Assembly (NCBI RefSeq): GCF_036327755.1
Contig: NZ_CP109596.1
Span: forward strand, 1,984,001 to 2,048,000
Origin: Nocardia sp. NBC_01503
GTDB taxonomy: Bacteria; Actinomycetota; Actinomycetes; Mycobacteriales; Mycobacteriaceae
Direction: 5' to 3'
Length of the DNA stretch: 64,000 nt
Shown here: positions 10,257-18,406 of the stretch, piece after piece
Layout of the letters: each line of letters starts with the position of its first letter
Numbering within the stretch: position 1 is the first letter of the stretch
Program-made: the position numbers and the translations under genes
Notes under the pieces: model-generated
Databases searched by the model: none
Told to the model about the DNA's origin: nothing
What the model saw: only the letters and a program-made list of their open reading frames with translations

Positions 10257-10466
10257 ATGTCCAATCTGGAGCGGATTACCTTCGATCCGGCCATCTGCCA
10301 TGGCAAGCCGGTTATCCGAGGAATGCGCTACCCCGTCGCACTCTTGCTCGAACTGCTCGCGGCGGGAGTATCGGTGCAGGAGATTCTCGGCGACTATCCC
10401 GACCTGGAGGCCGACGATGTGTTCGCCGCGATCGGGTATGCCGCCCTGGCGGTCGCCGCGCCTTGA
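10257..10466 (+). CDS. DUF433 protein (possible orphan antitoxin)
   Basis: 69 aa with the whole DUF433 pattern: ITFDPAICHGKPVIRGMRYPV followed by LLAAGVSVQEILGDYPDLEADDVFAAIGYA. DUF433 proteins are small winged-helix-like domains that often serve as antitoxins to a PIN-like DUF5615 toxin encoded directly downstream. Here no such toxin follows; the gene ends before a strong terminator hairpin shared with the convergent hsaF. It is therefore an orphan, in keeping with the decayed toxin-antitoxin material just upstream. Confidence 0.8.
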   Translation: MSNLERITFDPAICHGKPVIRGMRYPVALLLELLAAGVSVQEILGDYPDLEADDVFAAIGYAALAVAAP

Positions 10467-10492
10467 CTGCGCGGTCCGATCGGAGCATAGAG

Positions 10493-10534
10493 ACGAGCTG
10501 GGCCACAACCGGAAATGGTTGCGGCCCAGCTCGT
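10493..10534. terminator. Bidirectional terminator between the DUF433 gene and hsaF
   Basis: ACGAGCTGGGCC-ACAACC pairs with GGTTGC-GGCCCAGCTCGT over 18 positions with one mismatch and a 6-base loop. It lies between two convergent genes. Confidence 0.85.
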
Positions 10535-10548
10535 TATGCACCAGCGGA

Positions 10549-11601
10549 TCAGGCGGTGACCGCCGCCTTCTCGCGCTGGAGTTCCAGGGCGATATCGATG
10601 AGCTGGTCTTCCTGGCCACCGACGAGCTTGCGCTTGCCGGCGCGGACGAGCATCTCCGCGGCGGAGACGCCGTAGCGTTCGGCCTGGCGCTCGGCGTGCC
10701 GCAGGAACGAGGAGTAGACGCCCGCGTAACCCATCATCAGGGCCTGGCGGTCGAGGAGGCATTCGCTCGGCATGGCCGGGCGGACAACATCTTCGGCGGC
10801 GTCGGTGATGGCGAAGAAGTCGACGCCGGTCTTGACGCCGAGCTTGTCGCAGACACCGATGAACGCCTCGACCGGCAGGTTGCCCGCGCCCGCGCCGAAG
10901 CGGCGAGCGGAGCCGTCGATCTGGGTGGCACCGGCGCGGACCGCGTACACGGAGTTCGCGACGGCCAGGCCCAGGTTCTCGTGGCCGTGGAAACCGACCT
11001 GCGCGTCATTGCCGAGTTCGGCGACGAGCGCGGAGACGCGATCCGAAACCTGTTCCAGCACAAGGGCACCGGCGGAGTCGACGACGTACACGCACTGGCA
11101 GCCGGCATCGGCCATGATGCGCGCCTGCTTGGCCAGGTTCTCCGGGGTGGTGGAGTGCGCCATCATCAGGAAGCCGACGGTCTCCAGGCCCAGATCCCGG
11201 GCGTAGCCGAAGTGCTGGATGGAGACATCGGCCTCGGTGCAGTGGGTCGCGATGCGGCAGATGGACGCACCGTTGTCCTGCGAGATATTGATGTCTTCCT
11301 TGATGCCGACACCGGGCAGCATGAGGAAGGCGATCTTGGCCTGCTTGGCGGTCTCCGCGGCGGCCTTGATCAGTTCCTGCTCAGGGGTTTTGGAGAACCC
11401 GTAGTTGAACGAGGAACCGGCGAGGCCGTCACCGTGCGTGACCTCGATAACCGGCACACCCGAGTTGTCCAGGGCGGCAACGATATCGCGCACCTCGGTC
11501 ACCGTGAACTGGTGACGCTTGTGATGCGAACCGTCACGCAGCGACGTATCGGTCACCCGCACATCGATTTCGCCCGAGAAAGGCTTCAGCACATTGTTCA
11601 T
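10549..11601 (-). CDS. hsaF: 4-hydroxy-2-oxohexanoate/valerate aldolase HsaF
   Basis: Mn2+-dependent class II pyruvate aldolase that splits 4-hydroxy-2-oxohexanoate (from steroid ring A) into pyruvate and propanal. It channels the aldehyde to HsaG. The catalytic R22-D23 in DTSLRDG and the metal ligands H205 and H207 in GFHGHENLG are present, and the 350-aa length is typical of DmpG/BphI/HsaF. It is the last gene of hsaE-hsaG-hsaF, 12 bases after hsaG. The operon is probably driven from the KstR box at 13386. A strong terminator follows. Confidence 0.95.
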   Translation of the reverse strand: MNNVLKPFSGEIDVRVTDTSLRDGSHHKRHQFTVTEVRDIVAALDNSGVPVIEVTHGDGLAGSSFNYGFSKTPEQELIKAAAETAKQAKIAFLMLPGVGIKEDINISQDNGASICRIATHCTEADVSIQHFGYARDLGLETVGFLMMAHSTTPENLAKQARIMADAGCQCVYVVDSAGALVLEQVSDRVSALVAELGNDAQVGFHGHENLGLAVANSVYAVRAGATQIDGSARRFGAGAGNLPVEAFIGVCDKLGVKTGVDFFAITDAAEDVVRPAMPSECLLDRQALMMGYAGVYSSFLRHAERQAERYGVSAAEMLVRAGKRKLVGGQEDQLIDIALELQREKAAVTA

Positions 11602-11613
11602 GGTCGAATCTCC

Positions 11614-12519
11614 TTACACCCGAGCCGAGATGATCTGATCGGCCATCACATTGCCGACCTGAGTGGCGGCCGCGGTCATGATGTCCAGGTTGCCCGCGTA
11701 CGGCGGCAGGAAGTCGCCCGCGCCCTCGACCTCGACGAAGATCGAAACCTTCGCCATCCCACCGGAAACCAGTGACGGGTCGTCGAACTGCGGCTCGTTC
11801 AGCAGTCGGTAGCCGGGCACGTACTGCTGGATCGCCTTCTCCATCTCGTGGATGGAGGCGGTGATGGCATCGCGGTCGGCATCCTCGGGAATGGCGCAGA
11901 AGATGGTGTCGCGCATGATCATCGGCGGCTCGGCCGGGTTCAGAATGATGATCGCCTTGCCGCGAGCGGCACCACCGATGGTCTCGACGCCCTTGGAGGT
12001 GGTCTTGGTGAATTCGTCGATGTTCGCACGGGTTCCGGGACCGGCCGACACCGAGGAAACCGACGCCACGATCTCGGCGTACGCGACGGGAACGACCCGG
12101 GAAACGGCCGCGACCATCGGAATCGTCGCCTGACCACCACAGGTGATCATGTTGACGTTCGGCGCGTCCCGCAGCGAATCCAGGTTCACCGGCGGAATCA
12201 CGGCCGGGCCGACGGCGGCGGGGGTGAGGTCGACGGCGCGGATACCCGCGGCCTCGTACTTGGGCGCGTACGCGCGGTGCACATACGCGGAGGTGGCCTC
12301 GAACAGCAGATCGGGCTTCTCATCAAGGGCGAGAAGCCAATCCGCGCCTTCCGCGGAGGTCTCGAGACCCAGTCCGCGAGCCCGCTTGAGCCCCTCGGAA
12401 TCCGGGTCGATACCGATCATCCAGCGCGGTTCGATCTTGTCCGAACGCAGCAGCTTGTACAGCAGATCGGTGCTGATATTGCCGGAGCCGACGATGGCTG
12501 CGGTGACTTTGCCAGTCAC
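11614..12519 (-). CDS. hsaG: Acylating acetaldehyde/propanal dehydrogenase HsaG
   Basis: CoA-acylating aldehyde dehydrogenase that converts the propanal delivered by HsaF to propionyl-CoA with NAD+. The nucleotide-binding GSGNIS motif is at residues 11-16 and the catalytic Cys is C127 in [10 protein letters not shown]. At 301 aa it has normal DmpF/HsaG length. HsaF and HsaG form a channelling complex in known systems, and here the genes are adjacent (12 bases) and in the same order as Rv3535c-Rv3534c. HsaE lies 22 bases upstream. Confidence 0.95.
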   Translation of the reverse strand: MTGKVTAAIVGSGNISTDLLYKLLRSDKIEPRWMIGIDPDSEGLKRARGLGLETSAEGADWLLALDEKPDLLFEATSAYVHRAYAPKYEAAGIRAVDLTPAAVGPAVIPPVNLDSLRDAPNVNMITCGGQATIPMVAAVSRVVPVAYAEIVASVSSVSAGPGTRANIDEFTKTTSKGVETIGGAARGKAIIILNPAEPPMIMRDTIFCAIPEDADRDAITASIHEMEKAIQQYVPGYRLLNEPQFDDPSLVSGGMAKVSIFVEVEGAGDFLPPYAGNLDIMTAAATQVGNVMADQIISARV

Positions 12520-12541
12520 AACTTTCTCCTACTCGGTTGTG

Positions 12542-13327
12542 TCAGCTGAAACGCAGACGAACGGAACCGAGCCCTGCGAACTCGGCGGTGAAGTCGTCGC
12601 CCGGGCGAGCGTCGATGGCGCGGGTGCAGGATCCGGGCAGCACGATGTCGCCCTTCTTCAGCCGGACACCGAACGAGGCGACCTTGCGGGCCAGCCACGC
12701 GACGCCGATGGTCGGATCGCCCAGCACGGCGTCGGAGCGGCCCTGCGCCACAACCTCGCCATTGCGGGTGAGTACCGCGTCGATCTTCTTGATATCCAGC
12801 TCATTCGGAGCGACGCGCTCCTTGCCGAGCACCCAGCCGGCGGAAGAGGCGTTATCGGCGATGGTGTCGCACAGCCCGATCTTCCAGTCCTTGATGCGGG
12901 TGTCGATGAGTTCGATCGAGGGCGCGTACGCGACTGTGGCGTTCAACACATCCTCTTCGGTGCAATCCTCGCCGGGCAGGTCCGCGCCGAGCACGAAACC
13001 GACCTCGACCTCCACGCGCGGGTACAGGAATTTGGAGGTGTCCACCGGGACGTCTTCGAAGACCTCCATCTCGGCGAGCAGATGCCCGTAATCGGGCTCG
13101 TCGACACCCATCATCTGCTGCATGGCGGCCGAGGACAGGCCTACCTTATGCCCGATGATGCGGGCGCCGGCCGCGGTCCGCCGCCGAATATTCAGCAGCT
13201 GGATCTCGTAGGCGTCGACCACGTCGATGTCGGGATAGCGCGCGACCAGCGGGTCGAGCGGAATGCGATCCCGCTCAGCCAGGGCGAGCTCTTCTGCCAG
13301 TTCACTCCGTAGCGCGTCGGTCAGCAC
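12542..13327 (-). CDS. hsaE: 2-hydroxyhexa-2,4-dienoate hydratase HsaE
   Basis: FAA-hydrolase/MhpD-type hydratase that adds water to 2-hydroxyhexa-2,4-dienoate released by HsaD, giving the substrate of HsaF. Family segments GHKVGLSSAAMQQMMGV, YPRVEVEVGF and LPGSCTRAIDARPGD are all present. I chose the GTG at 13327 because GGAAGG lies about 9 bases upstream and the resulting N-terminus MLTDALRSELAEEL matches known HsaE. An ATG 15 bases earlier (13342) would place the start before that ribosome-binding site. This gives 261 aa. It is the first gene of hsaEGF. Confidence 0.93.
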   Translation of the reverse strand: MLTDALRSELAEELALAERDRIPLDPLVARYPDIDVVDAYEIQLLNIRRRTAAGARIIGHKVGLSSAAMQQMMGVDEPDYGHLLAEMEVFEDVPVDTSKFLYPRVEVEVGFVLGADLPGEDCTEEDVLNATVAYAPSIELIDTRIKDWKIGLCDTIADNASSAGWVLGKERVAPNELDIKKIDAVLTRNGEVVAQGRSDAVLGDPTIGVAWLARKVASFGVRLKKGDIVLPGSCTRAIDARPGDDFTAEFAGLGSVRLRFS

Positions 13328-13385
13328 GCTGTTTCCTTCCATCGAGGGGCCCGGCCGGTGGCCACGCAGTTAAGAGACTAGAAAC

Positions 13386-13399
13386 TGAAACGAGTTTTT
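13386..13399. promoter_or_regulatory. KstR operator of hsaEGF
   Basis: TGAAACGAGTTTTT matches TnnAACnnGTTnnA except at the last base. It is 59 bases upstream of hsaE and 80 bases from kstD, so it probably serves the minus-strand operon. Confidence 0.75.
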
Positions 13400-13463
13400 G
13401 TGAAGTAAATCGCCTCAGCAGTCCCATCTGCCAGACCAACATAGACCAAACCCGGATTGATTC

Positions 13464-13477
13464 TATAACGTGTTCTA
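13464..13477 (+). promoter_or_regulatory. KstR operator overlapping the kstD -10 element
   Basis: TATAACGTGTTCTA matches the KstR motif fully. Its first six bases, TATAAC, also make a good -10 element ending 9 bases before the kstD ATG. The operator occupies the core promoter and ends one base before the start codon. Confidence 0.88.
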
Positions 13478-13478
13478 C

Positions 13479-15185
13479 ATGACTGATCGGGATTACGACG
13501 TGGTGGTGGTCGGCAGCGGTGCCGCCGGTATGACCGCCGCCCTCACCGCCGCACACCGCGGTCTGCGCGTGGTGCTCATCGAGAAGGCCGCGCATTACGG
13601 CGGTTCGACCGCCCGCTCGGGCGGTGGTGTCTGGATCCCAGGCAACAAGGCGCTCAAGGCGTCGGGACGCCCCGACGACCGTGAGGATGCCCGCACCTAC
13701 CTGCGCAGCATCATCGGCGATGTGGTGCCCGCCGACAAGATCGATACCTATATCGACCGCGGCGCAGAGGCTTTCGACTTCGTACTGGACCACTCCGCCC
13801 TGAAGATGAAGTGGGTACCGGGCTACTCCGACTACTACCCGGAGGCACCGGGCGGCCGCGCGGACGGCCGCTCCTGCGAACCCAAACCGCTGAACCTCAA
13901 GATCCTCGGCAACGAGCGCTTCAACCTGGAACCGCCCTACTCCAAGGCTCCGCTGAATGTCGTTATCCTGCAGGCCGATTACAAGAAGCTGAACCTGCTG
14001 CGCCGCCACCCCATCGGCTTCGCCACCGTACTGCGCGTCGGAACCCGTTGGGCCTGGGGCAAAGTCACCGGCAAGGCGCTGGTCGGAATGGGCCAGGCGA
14101 TCATCGCGGGTATGCGCAAGGGCCTGCTCGACGCGAATGTGCCTGTGCTGCTGAACACTCCGCTCACCGGACTGGTCATCGAGAACGGTGTCGTCACCGG
14201 CGTCGAGGCCGAGCAGAACGGCGAGACCGTGCGCTTCAACGCCAAGTACGGCGTCATCCTGGGCGCGGGCGGCTTCGAGCACAACGCCGATATGCGGCAC
14301 AAGTACCAGCGCGAACCCATCACCACCGAATGGACCACCGGCGCGACCGCCAATACCGGCGACGCCATTCGCGCGGGCCTGGAAGCCGGTGCGGCCGTTG
14401 ACTTCATGGAGGACGCCTGGTGGGGTCCGACAACCATGAAGGGTCAGGGCAAGCCGTGGTTCGCGCTCGCCGAGCGCAATCTGCCCGGGTGCATCATCGT
14501 CAACGCCGAAGGCAAGCGATTCGGTAATGAGTCCGCTCCTTACGTCGAGGCTGTGCACACCATGTACGGCGGCGAATACGGGCAGGGTGACGGCCCCGGT
14601 GAGAACGTGCCCTCATGGCTGGTGTTCGACCAGCGCTACCGGAGTCGCTACATCTTCGCTGGTCTGCAGCCCGGTCAGCGTTTTCCGTCCCGCTGGATGG
14701 AAAACGACAATATTGTCGTGGCGCCGACCTTGGCGGAGCTCGCCGAGAAGATGGGCGTGCCCGCCGATAGCTTGGGCGCCACCGTCGAACGCTTCAACGG
14801 CTTCGTCGAGAGCGGTGTGGACGAGGACTTCAGCCGCGGTAAGAGCGCGTACGACCGCTACTACGGCGATCCGACCATCAAGCCCAACCCGTGCCTGAAC
14901 AAGCTCGAGGTCGGCCCGTTCTACGGTGTGCGAATGTATCCGGGTGACCTGGGCACCAAGGGTGGTCTGGTCACCGATAACGACGGCCGCGTACTGCGCG
15001 AGGACGGGACCGTCATCGACGGCCTCTACGCCGCGGGCAATACCTCCTCCCCCGTCATGGGTCACACCTACGCCGGTCCCGGCGCGACCATCGGACCCGC
15101 GATCACCTTCGGCTACCTGGCCGCGCTCGATATCGCCGCCAAGGCGAAGAACGGCGCCGCGGCCAAGGCCGACCAGAACTCCTGA
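13479..15185 (+). CDS. kstD: 3-ketosteroid delta-1-dehydrogenase KstD
   Basis: FAD enzyme that introduces the C1-C2 double bond into 3-ketosteroids; with KshA it triggers opening of ring B. The dinucleotide fold starts at residue 7 (VVVVGSGAAGMTAA), followed by GGSTARSGGGVWIPGN. The C-terminal catalytic Tyr/Gly lie in the TYAGPGATIGPA motif. From the ATG at 13479 the protein has 568 aa. A GTG at 13470 is also in frame but lies inside the KstR box. The start is only 9 bases after a -10-like TATAAC, with no Shine-Dalgarno sequence, suggesting a leaderless mRNA. Divergent from hsaEGF, as in M. tuberculosis. Confidence 0.95.
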   Translation: MTDRDYDVVVVGSGAAGMTAALTAAHRGLRVVLIEKAAHYGGSTARSGGGVWIPGNKALKASGRPDDREDARTYLRSIIGDVVPADKIDTYIDRGAEAFDFVLDHSALKMKWVPGYSDYYPEAPGGRADGRSCEPKPLNLKILGNERFNLEPPYSKAPLNVVILQADYKKLNLLRRHPIGFATVLRVGTRWAWGKVTGKALVGMGQAIIAGMRKGLLDANVPVLLNTPLTGLVIENGVVTGVEAEQNGETVRFNAKYGVILGAGGFEHNADMRHKYQREPITTEWTTGATANTGDAIRAGLEAGAAVDFMEDAWWGPTTMKGQGKPWFALAERNLPGCIIVNAEGKRFGNESAPYVEAVHTMYGGEYGQGDGPGENVPSWLVFDQRYRSRYIFAGLQPGQRFPSRWMENDNIVVAPTLAELAEKMGVPADSLGATVERFNGFVESGVDEDFSRGKSAYDRYYGDPTIKPNPCLNKLEVGPFYGVRMYPGDLGTKGGLVTDNDGRVLREDGTVIDGLYAAGNTSSPVMGHTYAGPGATIGPAITFGYLAALDIAAKAKNGAAAKADQNS

Positions 15186-15252
15186 ACCGTCCCAACCCGG
15201 TTCAGGACGGGTTGGGCGCGCGACCGGGTCACGTCGGTTTCGCGCCCAACCC
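15181..15252 (+). promoter_or_regulatory. Overlapping, mutually exclusive hairpins after kstD
   Basis: Three stems compete. CCTGAACC (15181) pairs with GGTTCAGG (15199). CCCAACCC (15191) pairs with GGGTTGGG (15209). GGGTTGGGCGCG (15209) pairs with CGCGCCCAACCC (15241). The middle stem excludes both others. This could be a simple terminator pair or an attenuator between kstD and the next gene. Confidence 0.5.
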
Positions 15253-15446
15253 ACCCCGCCGGACCGCCGCCACCGGAACCCCCTGCCCGGTGTCGGCGGC
15301 CCGGCCCTGAAACTTCAGACCCCGCCCCGGCCGGTGCGTGTCCCGGCGAGCGGGCGCGCTGCTTGCTTACCGCCGGAATGCGTCGCAGGATCGGACCCGA
15401 GTGGGTCCCTGGGTGACCGCCCACCGATCTCACGAGGAGACAATTC

Positions 15447-16248
15447 ATGCCCATCGATCCGAATATCGCGCTCGGCGCGCAGCTTCCGACCGTCGACTTC
15501 AGTTGGACGCCGTCGGATGTGCAGCTGTACAACCTGGCGCTGGGTGCGGGCGCGCGCTGGACCGAGGCCGCCGAACTGCGTTATGTGGATGACCGCAATC
15601 CGCAAGTTCTGCCCTCTTTCGCTACGGTCGCACCGTTCTTCCACGAGACCGAGCCGCCCAAGGTGCAGTTCCCGGGTGTCGACATCGACCTCGCGAAGGT
15701 GGTGCACGGCAGCCAGGAGATCGTGGTGCACCGGCCGATTCCGGCCTCGGGCAAGGCGGTTTTCGAGCGCCGGATCAGCGAGATCTGGGATAAGGGCTCG
15801 GCCGCGGTGATCTGGCAGGAGCACACCGCCACCAGCTCCGATGGCGAATTGCTGTGGACCGCGCGCTCTTCCATCTTCGCCAAGGGCGAGGGTGGTTTCG
15901 GCGGCGATCGCGGCCCGTCGGCCAAGGCCGAACTGCCCGATCGCGCACCGGATTTCGATGTGCTGACCCCGACCCTGCCGCAGCAGGCGCTGCTGTACCG
16001 CATGTGCGGTGACCGCAATCCGCTGCACTCGGACCCGGAGTTCGCCCGGAATGCCGGATTCCCCAACCCGATTCTGCACGGCCTGTGCACCTACGGCCTG
16101 GTGTTGAAGACCGCCACCGATGCCGTACTCGGCTCGGATGCCGCCCCGCATCTGGCAGACCGACGGTGAACTCCTCATCGCCGCAACGGTTGTCGAACGC
16201 GATGACGCGCCGGTCCTGGCCGATGTGGTGCTGACCCACACCGCGTAA
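15447..16248 (+). pseudogene. MaoC-type 2-enoyl-CoA hydratase (hsd4B family) with frameshifting internal deletion
   Basis: The reading frame from ATG 15447 (GAGGAG ribosome-binding site just upstream) matches the steroid-cluster hydratase Rv3538/Hsd4B, including the catalytic loop CGDRNPLHSDPEFARNAGFP. It continues to TATDAVLGSDA near 16140, then meets a stop at 16169. The family C-terminus reappears in another frame at about 16150 (RIWQTDGELLIAATV...) and ends at 16248. Compared with the roughly 286-aa family, about 23 residues with the conserved GARFAGV-PGET segment are missing, so the lesion looks like a deletion of 3n+2 bases. The product would lack the last strands of the second hot-dog fold. 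A sequencing or assembly error is possible. Confidence 0.8.
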
Positions 16249-16264
16249 AGCACCCGAAACAACT

Positions 16265-16293
16265 GGGCCGCGACCGATTTCCGGTCGCGGCCC
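16265..16293. terminator. Terminator hairpin
   Basis: GGGCCGCGACCG and CGGTCGCGGCCC form a perfect 12-bp stem with a 5-base loop, followed by GTGCTGTTTT. It lies between the broken hydratase gene and the convergent AraC-type gene. Confidence 0.88.
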
Positions 16294-16391
16294 GTGCTGT
16301 TTTCGGTCACCGTAACATTTCCGGGCTATCGGAATTTTTCAATCGCCCGATTGCGTTCGCGGTCCGTTGGACGTCGTTCACACCATTGCGT

Positions 16392-17429
16392 TCAGCTCAC
16401 CCGAACCGATACCCGGCCGCGGTTCTCCCGCGCGAACTGTCCGGGCGACTGCCCCTTCCAGGCGCGAAATGCCGAGGTGAAGGCCGAGACGCTGGCGTAG
16501 CCGAGCCGAACCGCGGCCTGCTCCACCGTCATTCCGGTAATGAGCAGCTCCTCGGCCAGCAGGCCGATGGTCTCGGTGGTGAGTTCACGGAAGGTGGTGC
16601 CCTCGTCCGCGAGGCGACGGCGCAGGGTGCGGACACTGAGGTCCAGTTCGGCCGCGATGCGTGATTGGTCCGCGATACCGCCACGGCTGATGAGCAGCTG
16701 CCGCACCCGGCCACTGATACCGGCCCGGCTGCGACGCCGCTGCATGAGATCGGCGCACTGCTGCTCGTAGAAGCGCGCGGTGGCCGAATTCGATTGCGGC
16801 AGCTGCAGACTCTGGATATCGGCGGGGCCGGTCACCACCGAGCGAGCGGCATTGAAGACCACCTCGTCCACGCCCAGCATGGCCCCGAACATCTCGTAGA
16901 CCGGATGCGGTGGAAAGGCCACCGCGACCCGGGTGATGGGCGGCCGCATGGGCAGTACATCCTGCTGGATCGTCCAGATGGCGGCCACATCGCGCTCCAC
17001 CGCGAAGCGCCGCACTTCACGCGGAACACCACTGTCGTCCCGGACAATTGAGACATCCGAACCATCGATGACCAGGTGGTGGCGGGCGACGGTGAAGGAC
17101 AGATCCGCGTAGCGCAAGGCCAGACTCACCGCATCGCGCACGGTCGGACAGCTCATCAGCGCGAAGCCGAGCACCCCCAAACTGGGCGGATGGCACAGCA
17201 ATCCGGCCATCAGCCCCATGCCCGGTTCGTCGCCGACCCCGGCCACCACATTGCGCATGAGGGCCAACTCCTGCCCGAGGGTGATCTCGGCGGTGGAGTC
17301 GAGCAGATCCCCCTCCCGAATCCCGGTGCCGCGCAGCAGGGTCGGCGTGGATATCCCCCGGCCCGATGCGAATTCGACCAGCAGTGCCGCACTGGTTATG
17401 GAACGCAACTGCGCCTGGCCGTCGGTCAC
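16392..17429 (-). CDS. AraC-family transcriptional regulator (Arabinose_bd sensor type)
   Basis: 345 aa. The N-terminal 200 residues match the Arabinose_bd-type sensor of OruR/ArgR-like AraC proteins (LLRGTGIREGDLLD ... GLLCHPPSLGVLGFALMSCPTVRDA). The C-terminal 100 residues hold two helix-turn-helix units (ELDLSVRTLRRRLADEGTTFREL and VEQAAVRLGYASVSAFTSAFRAWKG). It is convergent with kstD and its broken neighbour and reads away from the small membrane-anchored gene at 17624. A role in steroid or fatty acid metabolism is suggested only by position; the inducer is unknown. Confidence 0.88.
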   Translation of the reverse strand: MTDGQAQLRSITSAALLVEFASGRGISTPTLLRGTGIREGDLLDSTAEITLGQELALMRNVVAGVGDEPGMGLMAGLLCHPPSLGVLGFALMSCPTVRDAVSLALRYADLSFTVARHHLVIDGSDVSIVRDDSGVPREVRRFAVERDVAAIWTIQQDVLPMRPPITRVAVAFPPHPVYEMFGAMLGVDEVVFNAARSVVTGPADIQSLQLPQSNSATARFYEQQCADLMQRRRSRAGISGRVRQLLISRGGIADQSRIAAELDLSVRTLRRRLADEGTTFRELTTETIGLLAEELLITGMTVEQAAVRLGYASVSAFTSAFRAWKGQSPGQFARENRGRVSVRVS

Positions 17430-17623
17430 AGGAAAATCTTCGCAAACTCTCGGCGTACTTCGGACCGGAACCAGCCGGTAAGTTGCTGTTATAGGCCGAA
17501 ATTCGGCTGTTTCTGACCTATGAAGTACTGGAACAAGTAACGCCTTCGGCCTTATGGTGAATATCTAGCGAACTACATCTGATAAACCCCGCTACAACCG
17601 ATAGACATGGAGAAGGTGAACCA

Positions 17624-17971
17624 ATGGCCGGCTGGCAGGTGTTCACAGCCACCCTGGTAATGCTCACGATCATGGCCGTCACGGTCGCGAGCCTGCATCA
17701 ACCGCATCGCGATCCCGACAGACTCTCGGTGGATCGGATCCGCGAGCGAATCAGCAACGAGCACACCGCATCCGCCGATCCGATTCTGTCCACCTCGGCC
17801 TGGTCGCACGGCGCCCCGGACCATCAACTCGATGTGCAGGAGGCACACCGCACCATGCAGCAGCATCGCCGCTGCGTGGTCGGTGAATGTGACCGCAAGG
17901 GAGCGGCTTTCCGCGCCCTCGTCGACGCCGGGCGCATCAAGCCGACGCGGATGCCACCGGCCCTGCAGTAG
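17624..17971 (+). CDS. Small hypothetical protein with N-terminal membrane anchor
   Basis: 115 aa. The first 20 residues (GWQVFTATLVMLTIMAVTVAS) form one hydrophobic segment, a signal anchor or uncleaved signal peptide. The remaining 90 residues are polar with several His and two Cys (RCVVGECDRKGAAF). A GGAGAAGG ribosome-binding sequence lies about 8 bases before the ATG. The CVVGECDRK-AAFRALVDAGRI stretch is a recurrent C-terminal motif in small Nocardia/Rhodococcus proteins, but I know no function. It converges on the operon at 17975-22214 with only 3 bases between stops. Confidence 0.7.
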   Translation: MAGWQVFTATLVMLTIMAVTVASLHQPHRDPDRLSVDRIRERISNEHTASADPILSTSAWSHGAPDHQLDVQEAHRTMQQHRRCVVGECDRKGAAFRALVDAGRIKPTRMPPALQ

Positions 17972-17974
17972 CGG

Positions 17975-18406
17975 TCAGTCGCCGGACCGCTCGCCCACCA
18001 GTCCTCGAACGATCATGGCGTACAACAGGATCACTGTGATCGGCGCGATGATCGGAATCCAGGACAACCCCGCGGGCAGGAGTGTCGCGGCACCGGCGGC
18101 CACCGTGAAGACCAGCGCGCCCGCCACCGAGGGGACGGTGGTGGGCACCACCCCCACCGGCGCCGAGACCGTCGCGGTGTTGAGCAGGTAGGTGGTGGCT
18201 ACCAAACCGATGGCCCCGGCTACCAGGGCGCCGGTATCGGTGAACGCGAGCACGGCCAGTGCGACCAGTACCGCGCCGACCGCGCTCACCCGCCACCGCC
18301 AACCCGCCACCGCGAGCGCGAAAGTGGGAACGGCCGCCCAGGGCAACACCAGGGCGACCCCCAGCGTGAGCAGTAGCCCGGCGAGCACCGCGAGGAATCT
18401 GGTCAT
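17975..18406 (-). CDS. Hypothetical membrane protein, last gene of the MoxR/DUF58 operon
   Basis: 143 aa from the ATG at 18406, almost entirely hydrophobic, with four to five predicted membrane segments (RFLAVLAGLLLTLGVALVL, VLVALAVLAFT, LVAGAIGLVATTYLL, WIPIIAPITVILLYAMIV). The start overlaps the stop of the DUF58 gene as ATGA, so it belongs to that operon. I do not recognise a named family. Its partners suggest a role at the membrane in chaperone-like assembly or cell-envelope stress, as proposed for MoxR systems. Confidence 0.75.
   Translation of the reverse strand: MTRFLAVLAGLLLTLGVALVLPWAAVPTFALAVAGWRWRVSAVGAVLVALAVLAFTDTGALVAGAIGLVATTYLLNTATVSAPVGVVPTTVPSVAGALVFTVAAGAATLLPAGLSWIPIIAPITVILLYAMIVRGLVGERSGD

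Noticed and set aside
13302..14558. 418-codon minus-strand frame opposite kstD
   Set aside because: Antisense to kstD with its full FAD and catalytic motifs; no recognisable domain.
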